Shown in pieces: positions 43,301 to 52,749 of a stretch of DNA of 64,000 nucleotides. The translations under genes and the position numbers were made by a program. The number at the start of each line of letters is the position of its first letter. The stretch's first letter is position 1. Under the pieces are notes generated by a model. It saw only the letters and a program-made list of their open reading frames with translations, ran no database searches and was not told the DNA's origin. This stretch comes from Euglena gracilis (lineage: Eukaryota; Euglenida; Euglenophyceae; Euglenales): NCBI GenBank assembly GCA_039621445.1, contig CP154956.1:39892553-39956552 (forward strand), given 5' to 3'.

Positions 43301-46300
43301 CTCCCCCATTGTTTGCCGCACGTACGGCGCAGCGCTGACGTTGGCCGGGGGCCGCACCACCACCACGCGACGGAACGGATGGCGGCCCTGTAGCAGGGCC
43401 GCCTCGAACGTTTCCAGCTCCGTCCCCGGCAGCGGCAGCTTCAACGCTCTGCACCGGGCAGTGGGATGGACGGCTTCTGATAACCAAAATGAAGTCGCAC
43501 CGGCAGCAAAAAGACGCTCTTGAAAAGCGAGAAACGTTGGATGAAGCGTTGGATATCCAGCGGTCCTAAACTCAAGCCCGAAAAAAATAATCAAACAAAT
43601 TGCTGAGTTCGATAGAAATATTTTCTTGTTATTTTTTCAAAATCCGAAAAACCGAAGCAAAATTGTAACCCTGGGTGTTGGCGAGGGACCAGGAGTCTGT
43701 GCTGGCCATCGCAGCTGACCCTGGCTCAAGCCGGCTCCTGCGCATCCCAACGCCCGAAGTCAGACACAAGCAAGGTGATGGGTTGCGCTGTCGCGTTAGC
43801 ACAGGGCCCGGCAAACAGTAAACCCCCCTCCCAAATAACACTCCCCCCCAAATAACCCCCCCCCAAATAACACCCCCCCCTCGGGGGCCGATTTCGAGCG
43901 CCCAAATAACACCCACCTGTTGTCCTTTGGTATTCCATGTAAAAATTACCCCCCCAAATAACACCCCCCCCCTGTGGCCCCAGTTCGGGTGCCCAAATAA
44001 CACGCCGGGGGGGGGGGTGTTATTTGGGGGGGTTTACTTGTGCGTGTGTGGGCAATCTTGTGTATGGGAATACACAAGATTCAGAGGGACGTGAGTACCA
44101 AGAAGAAAACGGTTCTTCGGAAGGGTGGTCTGGGCAAGAGGGAAAATGACGTTTTCGAGACCAAGCCAGCATATGAAAAAAAAAACAACAACCAAGAATT
44201 ATCATGAGACAGGTCAGTGGGTACAAGGGTAGGAGACAAAACTCCTACTCTCCTATGAGGACAGAAAAGCAGGTGCAGTGGGAAGCGGACAGATGCCTTG
44301 GGAAAGAAAATTTCTGGGGGAAACATATAATATAAAATTTGGGATATAAAATTTCTGGGGGGTTTGCAGGTGGAGATATTTAGTACCTGGGCAGAGAATC
44401 CATTTTCCAGAAGAACAATGACATAGAAAATGACGCGTAAAACCCCATCACTCAGGAGCTTTTGTTCAAGACACAGCTCTCACTCTCTGGCCTCACTGAA
44501 GCACCTGGGATTCTCCAACCAACGGCAGATCAGGGGGTGGGGGCACAGCAGAGTGTTACATGAGAGGGGGGCATCCCTGACCCCCTTCCCCCAGGAGAAG
44601 AAAACGCTTATTCGAGGGCTTCAAAAAGTGCCGAAATTGCATTTTTCAGGTGGTTTTTTCACCAAATTGACAAAACAGATGATAAAAAATATAAGTTTTT
44701 CAGCGAAAGACGCCCAGAAAGAAGTTTTTGGGTTCTCCATCTCCGTACCCCCCCCCCCCCGGCCCAACCAACCCCCCAGGGGGGAGAGGGGGTGACTTTC
44801 CACTTTTGAAAAACCAGTCGGCCAATTTTCAAAAACCAGTCACCCACTTCCCACCCCCGGCGGCGGGGGGGGGTCGGTCACTTTGGCCACTCGATAAAAA
44901 TGACTCAAAATCAATGGCCAAAAAACCCAAAATTCTCTGGCACAGGGTGGCCACGTTTGGCCAGTCAGAAAGACCCAGGGAGGGGTCCACTGCCAAAAAA
45001 AAAACAGTCAGTCACTCCTCAAAAACCAGTCAGTTCCCCCCGGGGGGGTCAGACACATCTTAACCAATTGTATGGTACGGACCCCTCTCCCCCCCTAATG
45101 GGGAGGTTGGACCCCATTCCCCTCCCCCTGCACAAAACCAACGCTCACTCAATGCCCTGGGACACACAGGCCAAGCCCTGGCCCCAGTCAGCGTACAGCC
45201 AGCCGCCGTGGACCAGCGCCTCGTCCGCGAAGTAGTCGTCCAGCATCGGCGTGTGGGCGTAGTTGCCAATGACGGCGGAGTCCCCCGCGTGGGGGCGGGG
45301 CCGTGGCCCGGCGGCCGCAGCAGGAAGGCGGGTGTGCGTGGGAGGATGGTGAGTGAAGCGGGTGGGGAGGGAGGAGGGTGGTTCCTGAACCCCACTATTT
45401 ACATTAATTGCTGTCTTTTTAAATATAAAAGATAATCATAATTGGATTTGATTATTATGATACAACTGCAACAATAAATATGTGAATCCCCCGAAGGGGA
45501 ACCCCAATGCCAAAGAAGGAAAATATGGGCTTCAAAAGGTGCCAGAAATTTTGTTTTCCTTTTCAAGGTGATGTTTCTGGCGAATCAACGAATAAAAAGT
45601 GGACATATAAACTTTCTGGAATGAAGCACCAAGAAAGAAAATTCCTGGGTTCCCACTCCCCCCCCCTCTCCCCTCGCCGTGAACAACAGCAACAAGGCAA
45701 AACTATTGGAGAGTGTGACACCACCTCATCCCCCCCACCACCCACCCTCCCCCACCCCCCCCGCCCCCCCCATCCCCTCACCCTCTCGCCCCGCCGCCCC
45801 ACCAACGTCCTCCCCCCCCCCCCCCCTAGAAGGACCCCCACTCCCTTTGCACCCCCGTCGCCCCACCGCACCCCCCCCCGTCACCAAAGTACAAACAACG
45901 GAAAAAAAATCCAAAAGAAAAAACGGCAAACAAAAAAAAAAATAACAAAAAATTTCACCCAAGCTAATTTATATTGTTAATTATCAATTAATAAAACTCT
46001 TGTGGTACACATAAGATGTTGGAACAAGACGATTTGCCTAGAATTCCCCATTCCGGGTTGTTTGAAGCCTGAAATCCATCACCCCCCCCCCCAAGGGCCG
46101 GGGATGAAGGAAAAAAAATACGGGTGAGAAACGGCCCCGGGCACCACCCAAGCTGGTCCGGCTGTAGGGTGCTGTTGAGGTACACCTCGGCACCGAAGAC
46201 ATCGAACGCATCCCGGGTGGTTTGAACCGCCATCGCGGCCCGCAGGGTCTACCTCGGGCCGGGGCTTCTCCCTCTGCCCTGGTGCATCGCCATCGCGACT

Positions 46301-49300
46301 GGCACTGAACAAGCGCATCATGCCACTGAAAATCTTGACGACGTTTCATCCTTTCTTTGATGCGCAGCTCTCATCAGAGGGGCGGGGGGAGGGGGGTGGG
46401 GATGTATGGGAAGTCTTGAGGGGTGGTCTGGACCCCCCCCCCTGAGGGGGTGGGGTACTGGAACCCCCCTCCAACCTGGAAACTGAAGGGGGGGCCGGGG
46501 GAATTTTCGGTTTTGTGGACCGGCAAAGGCTTGGTCAAAACGCCCTGATTTTCCGTTGAAAATAAATCCAAAAATTCTCATTTTTTTGAATTCCTTTGAA
46601 CAACTTTTACCTCCCCCCCTTGTTGTTCCAAGGACCGCTAAATATCGCCACTGACCGGGGGGGGGGGTCGCTATTTCGGCCAAATCTCACTGCTGACCGG
46701 GGGTGGTCGTTAGACAAGACTGGGGTCAAAAAAATTTTCTCCCACTTCGCCCCAAGACGAAGAAAAAAGTTTCCTTTGCCTGACATACCGACATAGCCAC
46801 AACTCTCAGATTCATGTGAATAAAGGGAGAAAATGCAGTAATCAACAAGGCACGAACACATAGGTTCCCGCATGTGCTGGCTAACTGGGCACAAAATCCG
46901 CCATGAAAGTTGAAAGAAAAGGTGGAGGTAAGAACACGAACGTATGGGAAAAAAAAGATCACAAGGAAAAAGATCGCTACTGACTGGGGGGGGGTCGTTG
47001 GACAAGTGGGAGAGGTATGTGGAAAACACCGAAACATCAAAAAACATAATACAACATTCTCAACGGGAGGAAAAAGGGCATCTTTTTGCTCATTCTCTGG
47101 CGCGCAGCACCGGAAGAATTTTTTCGCTATTTTTTTAAACCTGCCAAGGAGGGGGTTGGGGGTCTGGACATCCCCTCCGAACGTCGAGGGAGGGGGTCAG
47201 ACTCCCCACCACCTTACCACCTTGGTTGGTTAGTCCACCCCCCACCACCTACCTCAAAACCGAAGAACTTCCCATCTATCCCTGGAGGGGTCCGGGACCC
47301 ACCCACACAGCCAGCCCCCTTGGGGGGCTTGGGGGGGATCGTGGGACCCACTTTTGGGTAGTCAATGGGGTCTAAAAAATTTTTGGTGTTTTGTGCCAAA
47401 TAAAGAGAGAGAAAAATGTTTCTGGCGGGGTACGGGACCCATTCGGCCCGACCTCCCCCAGGGGGGGCTGGGCTACCCACCCCCCCCCCGGGTGACAAAA
47501 CTTAAAAAAAGCTCTGGATCTCATCCATCTCCTCATTGAAATCTGTCCTTCTTCTAAATTACACATTGGCCAACTTCCTACAACAAAAAAACAAAGGAAC
47601 GCCCCCCCAGGAGGTTGCTTTTCTTTCAAACTGCGCAAAAGAAAACTCAGTTGGCACAATCCTCGCATTTCAGTCCTCCTGACCAACCGAAAGGGAGGTG
47701 GCCATTGGGGGTGGGGGTATTTGCAACGCCGCCAAGCACCAGCCCATCCGACACAATCTGTTGCATGAGCGGGTTGCTCTTGTTGTACACGGCGTTGCCA
47801 TTTATGTGCTGCCGGACGGCGGGTGCAGGTCTACGCCGATCCCAAGCAACCAGCAACCTTCCAAACAGCCTTTCCTCATCCCTGTCCCCAAGACGTCACC
47901 CATGGGGAAGTGACAACTGACCAACAACACAAGCTGGTGAGCGCAGGCCAAGACAATTTCAGGACGGTGGGCATAACCCCAAATTGAAAAGATTCGGTGG
48001 CTCAGGGTGAATAAAACTTTTGGCACCATGCAAAATCTTCGTAACTACCAAAATATGTGCACCAATCCTGCTGGGAGACGAGTGAAAGGCATACAGGGAA
48101 AACCCCTTGTGGCTAGAGTACCTCCTGGAGGTCAGAGGACAAATGACACAAATGTTTTGGCAACGTCAGGCTTCTTTTTAAGACCCCCGGGGGTCCCGCA
48201 CCCACACAGGCCAGCGCGGGACCCTCACAAAAAATCGGGCCGTCTGAGGGCATTTCCGAAAAATTTTCGGCGCTTCGAGCCAAAACCCATACCCCCCCCC
48301 CCAGGGCCCCCGGGGGGAGTCCAGCCCCCAGAGCCCCCAGGAGGGCCTTCTGACTGCCTGGACAAGGTACACGTTTTTTGAGGAAATGTGTCTTTTGGGC
48401 CATACCTTCTCACCCTTTTGAAGGAAAAATTTTTCCCAGTGCCTCTCACAGTAGGCGGGGGACCTGGCCGGGCGGCATGGGGAAGCGGTCCCACTGGTCC
48501 CCGCGGTAGAAGCTGCCCAGCATGGCGAAGGGGGCCCGGGCGGTGACCTCCTGGAGGAGGTCCGGCAGCCAGTTGGCCCGCCGGGGGGTGGTGTCCATCT
48601 CCATCAGGAACCACGCGTCAACCGTACCCCTGCCCCTGGGGGTGAATCGTCGGGCAACCTATTGGGTACGTGACCCAGGGGGGGGGGGGGGCACTGTTCC
48701 CCGGGTCTAAACCCACCCACCCACCCACCAAAAATCCAGCCGAAATCGGCCGAAAACAATAAGACAAATTTTCCAGCCTGGCCTTTTGGCCGGGCAAATA
48801 CTGGACTCATGGCACCCCTCAGGCCCCCAAGGTGCCCCAACCCACCCACCCTCTCAAAAACCCACCCAGGTGTTAACACAGGTGTTAAGTGAATCTATGA
48901 TTGGGTACACTGCGTGTTCAGTGTATGCTGTTGGCAGCTGGGGGCGGTAACAACCAACCTGCCGGATTGACCTGCCTCCTGCCTGAGAAACAAGGCTCTC
49001 TGGTTGACAGTGGCCAGGGGATGGCGCAGCCGTAGTCACCCCATGTGCCGTCTCCAAAGGCCTGTGCCATCGCCAGGAACTGCAGGTTGAAACCAGGCCG
49101 TTGGCCAGCCCCCTGTTCCCTGATGGTCAGAAAAAGAGAACACGTTCTGGGACCGAACGTGTCGGAGAAATAAAAAGTGGAAAATGCAAAGAACACAGTT
49201 GAGGGCTATTCCTGCAGGAACATACGAGTCATTTCACAAAGCAAAAACACTCCGTTTCCGGGTGAATGACCATCTGTTGTTTTGGGTTGAATTCAGGAAT

Positions 49301-52300
49301 CCGCCCGAGCAGAAAACTTGGACAATCCTCTGCCATCCACTGCAGGCCACATTTCGTGACGGTCCTCGGTTGTCCATGTTTCTTCGCTTCAGATTATCAC
49401 TGCCATCGAGCCAACCAGTGAAAATGAATCAGGTCCACAGCTGTTCAGGCTGGCAAAGAATGACAATTGGATGAGCAATCCCCAGTCAAAAAAATTGTGC
49501 ATTTATGCACAATGCACAATGCACTGTGCATTATCACAGTGCAGTGTGATAATGCACTGCATATTACGTGCAGTGCATTGCATTTGGCCTGTCAGCGGGG
49601 TGAAAGGTGGCTCCAGGAATATGTCACCCCAAACTTCGGCCACCACAGGGAAAAACATCGTGCGACCATCCAACAAGGAATAAGGAGCAACCGAAGGGAT
49701 CAAGGATTAGGGGATCAGACCTTACTTGAATGCCTACACAGGTATTCATGAATGGTGAATGGTGTTCAGTCCCAGAAAAGACATAAGGAAAAAAGGAATG
49801 CCACCTGGACCGGGGCTGGCGACTGAAAACTTCCGATTGAAGCATTCTGGTTTTCTTTTCATGGACACCCTCTTTTTTCAATAACGATCAGCAGAGTCCC
49901 CAGCGGTGGGAGCGAAAGAGCTCAGAGATACAAACAAATTGTGCACTCCCAGAAGGCCTGCTGTCTGCTCGGGGCCCTTGACCCAATCGGGGTTCTGCCC
50001 GTACTCCCCTGGTAGGTATATGTCATCCTGTGGGGTGATATAGGCGGAGACGGTCCCAGGGATTGGTGTGCGACAGGCCACGGACCCAAAGGCCGCAAAA
50101 AGTGTCCTGTTTTACGGAGGCCGAAATGGTCGAGGGGGGACATGGCGGAACGGGCATGCCTACTGGAATTGTGATCAAAAACAAGGTGTCAGAACTTCAA
50201 CCTCTCTTCCGGCCCGAATGAATGATTACCAGGCCACGTGTTGGGGCAGCGTTGACCGCCTTCTATGGTGGCAGGCTCTGCAAGTCAAACCCTGGGCAGC
50301 GCGGACGCTGCGGAAGCATGATGGCCACGTCCAGCCAGGAGCTGGGAGGGAGTCTATGGGAGGACCCCTTCGATAGGCCACGGCCGACCGCGGCCCAACC
50401 GCTGAACCAGGAAAACATCGGCCGCCTTTTTTCGCCTTTTCAGCTTGGTCTGGCCGCAGCCGACCACCACAACGACTTCAACGACCCAGGACCCCACAGT
50501 CTCACATGACGCCGAGCTAAATGAACCCCTCCAGGGTGCGAGCCGCCCCACAAAAAATGCGCCTTGCTGCACCCCCCCCCCATGTGTTCAAACCAGGATG
50601 GAAGGCTCTGTCGTTCGCTGGATACCCTGTCGGTCTAAGTCCAATGTGATGATGATGAGGAGGTTCAACCGGACTGTCTGTCTGAGAAGCTTACCCTGGC
50701 CCTGTTCCCTCCAACAACCCCATGAATTATTTTCTGGGGTTATCTTCGGCTGCAGCATGGTCGTAAAAAAAAAATCAAAGGTCAACTTTCCTGGTTTCTG
50801 GATGGGAAGTCGCAGGAGGTTGGTCGATGGGAGGCCAGTGGTCCACCGCCGGTGTGCCCTGCTAAACCAAACTCGGCCTGGCCAACCCAAGAAACCCAGG
50901 CTCGACTCTGCGTGACTTCCCAGATGGTCCCGTCCCCTGACAGGTCTTCCAGGACAGGACCCTGCAAGTGTCTTGGGCCTTCCGAGGGGCGGGACTGGCG
51001 TGGCATGAGGGTTTCCTTGACGAGAACCTCTTGTGAGCATCTTTCGTTCTCCAGGGTGGAAGATGGATAACTCAAAGAAATGAAAACCCTCCTTTGGGGT
51101 AATCCCAAAGGAGGAGTATTCAACTTCGGCGAAAATATATAACATAAAATACATAATACATAATATATATAATAAGTGATAATGTTTCTTCCTTGATGGG
51201 CCATTTATTTCAAACGCCATACGGCCCTCCTTACAAATTTACTTCCACCAAGTTGAAATTCTAGAGGCGTATTGATAATAACCCAGTGCACCTCAAAGAG
51301 GACTAGGCATGGAAAATTTTGCACTCAATCCCTGCCCAAATTGCAAGCAAAAAACTGAAACCACGACACAGACTAACCCAAAACAAAAAGAAAAACCATG
51401 CTTCCAAAAATCCAAAGAAGTCAACACCCAAACACATAAAACTGAAACCAACGAAAACCACATCCCACCCCCCCTCCCCTGTGATCCCCCTTTTTTCCTT
51501 ATCCGCTCCCTTCCCTCCCCTCCCATCCCCACGGTCCGGGGTCATCAGAATTTTTCCCCCCCAGCAACTGTCCCACCGGTTTTATGGCCCCCAATGCCCC
51601 CCCCTCTCTCACCGCCCCCTCATTCCAGCCCCGGTCCGCCACCCTCTCCCCCCCCACGATGGTTATCCCTTTCCGCTATGAATTCTTTTTTACAGCACGA
51701 CGCATAAACCCACCCCCCAAGCAAAAGCCCCATCCCCTGAACCTCGCCAGTCCATCCCATCGGGCATTTTTTTTTTTGCACACAGAGGGGGGTAGACACG
51801 CCCCCCCCGCCCCATCATCCCCCTCCCTCCCCCCCCTCCCCCCCCCCCCCACTCCCTCTATTTTCCCCCCCCTTTCAACACGCGAAAGAATGCAAAAAAT
51901 ATCCCCCCCCCCCCCCCCACCTCCCCCACTCCCCTTCCCGTTTTTGATGTTGATAAATCGCCATGAAACGGGGTAAACTGTACGCTGCCAGCGGAAGCCA
52001 TCCCAGGGGGCTGCCGTTGGCCTGCTGGGCGTTGAACTCCCGGACTATGGCGTGCGTGGTGGAGGCCGCCTCCGCGTCGGAACTCAGGTTCTGGCTGAAG
52101 CACAGGAACAGGTCCACCGGAACGGCGGGGCTGGCGGCGCAGGGCGGGTAGATGGTCCAGACGTCGAAGGAGGCAGCCAGTTTGGCCCCATGGCCCGCTG
52201 TGTGGCCAAGCGGCCGCCACCCACCCCTATCCACAACCGGAATTGGCCCACGGAATGGTGATCGGTGGTCTCCTTGATGAATGAATGGCTCTCTCTGAAC

Positions 52301-52741
52301 CAGAGTGGGGGAACCAACCAAAAATGCCCAAATGGCCCCAGTGCTCAATAAGCAATGTGACACGGAAGCAGGGTTTTTTTTAAGACAGCGGGGGAGGAGG
52401 TCCCCCCCACCCACTCCCTGCCCCCCCCCCCGAAGGAGTCCCAGGGACCTACTCAATTTTCCCCAAAAATGGCCAAATATCGAAAAATGCTGAAAAGAAT
52501 ATCCCACCCCCCTGGGGGGGGGGGGCCCACCCAGGGGGGCTCGGCCGGACCCACCCACTCTACCCCCACCAGGGGGGTCCAAGACCAAAAAAAAAAACAA
52601 CCCTGCACGGAAGAGCGTGCCGTGCGCAGCAGAGTCTGTGGTCGCAAACGGGCGGATGATGGCCAGGTTGTTGACGCCGGCACACAGCACCACAGCCCCC
52701 GCCGCCAGGCAGAGGAGGAGGAGAAGGCTCACGGAGCCCAT
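37399..52741 (-). CDS. Secreted or Golgi glycosyltransferase-like protein
   Basis: Ten exons, joined in phase, give about 430 residues: a signal peptide (MGSVSLLLLLCLAAGAVVLC), then motifs typical of a protist and algal glycosyltransferase family. In order they are FDVWTIYPPC with VDLFLCFSQ, DDIYLPG, WVKGPN, FLMEMDTTPRR (acidic MEMD probably binding metal and nucleotide sugar), MLGSFYRGDQWD, HINGNAVYN, VIGNYAHTPML with EALVHGG, and VVVVRPP. The last exon seen (37,447-37,614) includes SQLVLRTAQRDQFCAAWREW and TADDYAAYLLA. Substrate is unknown; role in cell-surface or secreted glycan assembly is inferred. Introns are mixed nonconventional and GT-AG, one of them 5.7 kb. If exon 10 is read through, a stop lies at 37,399; otherwise splicing continues into the sequon-rich exons below 36.9 kb. 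The family assignment rests on remembered motifs, not a search. Confidence 0.6.
37447..37614 (-). CDS. Glycosyltransferase-like gene, exon 10
   Basis: Acceptor CTG TGCCC (CTG at -8 to -6) pairs with CAG of the donor at 43,280. Reads ATAVGPSQLVLRTAQRDQFC, then WREWHASQPAAACEP and TADDYAAYLLAKA. The left boundary is uncertain; a long G/C run begins at about 37,415. Confidence 0.6.
37615..43279. other. 5.7-kb intron of the glycosyltransferase-like gene
   Basis: No exon was recognised in this stretch. Ends are TTTCAG and CTGTGCCC, matching the nonconventional rule. Contents include inexact tandem GGCCATTTTAG and TTTTCCGTGATTTTC motifs (40,378-40,690 and 41,360-41,460), GTGTGGTGTGG runs near 37,850-37,910, CCTGTCAGGGTC repeats at 39,640-39,750, and an element with the GCGC stem at 42,060-42,190. 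Confidence 0.55.
43280..43453 (-). CDS. Glycosyltransferase-like gene, exon 9
   Basis: Reads CRALKLPLPGTELETFEAAL, then GRHPFRRVVVVRPPANVSAA and YVRQTMGEMGAVDVA. Two right-hand boundaries both keep the frame: a nonconventional one (start 43,453 with CTG) and a GT-AG one (start 43,448 after TGCAG). The left end is nonconventional (TTTCAG). Confidence 0.65.
43817..44038. mobile_element. 222-bp inverted-repeat element (family AGTAAACCCCCC...CCAAATAACA)
   Basis: Left end AGTAAACCCCCCTCCCAAAT and right end ATTTGGGGGGGTTTACT are inverted copies. The interior repeats CCCAAATAACACCCCC several times and includes GATTTCGAGCGCCC. No coding capacity. Lies in an intron of the glycosyltransferase-like gene. 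A relative is at 54,779-55,155, with fragments at 56,405-56,500. Confidence 0.75.
45149..45283 (-). CDS. Glycosyltransferase-like gene, exon 8
   Basis: Reads DSAVIGNYAHTPMLDDYFAD, then EALVHGGWLYADWGQG. The NYA...ALVHG pattern follows the HINGNA motif in this family. The right end is nonconventional (CAC at -8 to -6, pairing with GTG of the donor). The left end fits GT-AG at 45,149 (GTGAGC) or a CAG donor at 45,163, each with a matching acceptor. Confidence 0.7.
46151..46248 (-). CDS. Glycosyltransferase-like gene, exon 7
   Basis: Starts after a GT-AG acceptor (GAGGTAG). Reads TLRAAMAVQTTRDAFDVFGA, then EVYLNSTLQPDQ. The donor carries GTG at +4 to +6, complementary to CAC at -8 to -6 of the next acceptor; a shift of three bases gives an equally good pair. 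Confidence 0.65.
46370..47290. repeat. Diverged copies of satellite-spacer and GCGC-stem elements in an intron
   Basis: 46,370-46,620 resembles 380-545 of the satellite spacer (GGGGGGCCG, TTTCATGGACGGGCAAAG-like, ATCCAAAAATTCTC). 47,060-47,290 resembles 545-770 (CATTCTCTGGCGCGCAGC, then CTACCACC). Between them are CGCTAAATATCGCCACTGACC and GGTGGTCGTTAGACAAG pieces. The spacer of the satellite is therefore a mosaic of elements that also live in introns. Confidence 0.7.
47740..47820 (-). CDS. Glycosyltransferase-like gene, exon 6 (HINGNAVYN)
   Basis: 81 bp. Reads AVRQHINGNAVYNKSNPLMQ, then QIVSDGL. The HINGNAVYN motif is the most diagnostic segment of the protein. The acceptor has CTG at -8 to -6, pairing with GGCCAG of the exon 5 donor; the left end is GT-AG (GTGCTT). 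Confidence 0.75.
48470..48619 (-). CDS. Glycosyltransferase-like gene, exon 5 (acidic MEMD motif)
   Basis: 150 bp. Reads DAWFLMEMDTTPRRANWLPD, then LLQEVTARAPFAMLGSFYRG and DQWDRFPMPP. MEMD is the probable metal/sugar-nucleotide site. The acceptor has GTA at -8 to -6, pairing with TAC of the preceding donor; the donor is GGCCAG. Confidence 0.78.
49038..49088 (-). CDS. Glycosyltransferase-like gene, exon 4 (51 bp)
   Basis: Reads NLQFLAMAQAFGDGTWG. The acceptor CTG GTTTC pairs with GAGCAG of the exon 3 donor; the donor is GACTAC, whose TAC pairs with GTA. Joining restores WVKGPN with QFL, as expected for the family. Confidence 0.72.
49526..49557. repeat. Perfect 13-bp inverted repeat
   Basis: GTGCATTATCACA and TGTGATAATGCAC flank a 6-bp loop, embedded in a run of TGCAC/GTGCA words (49,495-49,575). 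Lies in the intron between exons 3 and 4. Confidence 0.9.
49971..50068 (-). CDS. Glycosyltransferase-like gene, exon 3
   Basis: Reads PIPGTVSAYITPQDDIYLPG, then EYGQNPDWVKGP. The acceptor CTG TCGCA pairs with TGGCAG of the exon 2 donor; the donor is GAGCAG. DDIYLPG and WVKGP are family-type motifs. Confidence 0.75.
50069..51990. other. Intron between exons 2 and 3 (1.9 kb)
   Basis: Nonconventional ends (TGGCAG ... CTGTCGCA). Contains C-rich stretches at 51,470-51,920 that produce proline-rich pseudo-frames, and the AT-rich inverted-repeat-like segment TATATAACATAAAATACATA near 51,136. Confidence 0.6.
51991..52197 (-). CDS. Glycosyltransferase-like gene, exon 2
   Basis: Reads GHGAKLAASFDVWTIYPPCA, then VPVDLFLCFSQNLSSDAEAA and HAIVREFNAQQANGSP. 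GT-AG acceptor (CACACAG); nonconventional donor TGGCAG. One sequon (NLS). Confidence 0.75.
52609..52741 (-). CDS. Glycosyltransferase-like gene, exon 1 with signal peptide
   Basis: Starts at the ATG at 52,741. Residues 1-20 form a hydrophobic leader (MGSVSLLLLLCLAAGAVVLC) and are followed by AGVNNLAIIRPFATTDSAAH. The GT-AG donor GTGCAG follows 52,609. The ATG lies six bases after an AG (52,748-52,749), which is a short leader as expected if the transcript is trans-spliced. Confidence 0.72.
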
Positions 52742-52747
52742 CCCAAG

Positions 52748-52749
52748 CT
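52748..52749 (-). promoter_or_regulatory. Possible spliced-leader acceptor AG
   Basis: CCCCCTTCAG precedes the start codon by six bases. Euglenid mRNAs commonly receive a spliced leader close to the ATG. An ordinary acceptor of an untranslated upstream exon would look the same. Confidence 0.35.

Noticed and set aside
51319-51976. Proline/histidine-rich plus-strand frames
   Set aside because: Produced by C-rich intron sequence between glycosyltransferase-like exons 2 and 3.
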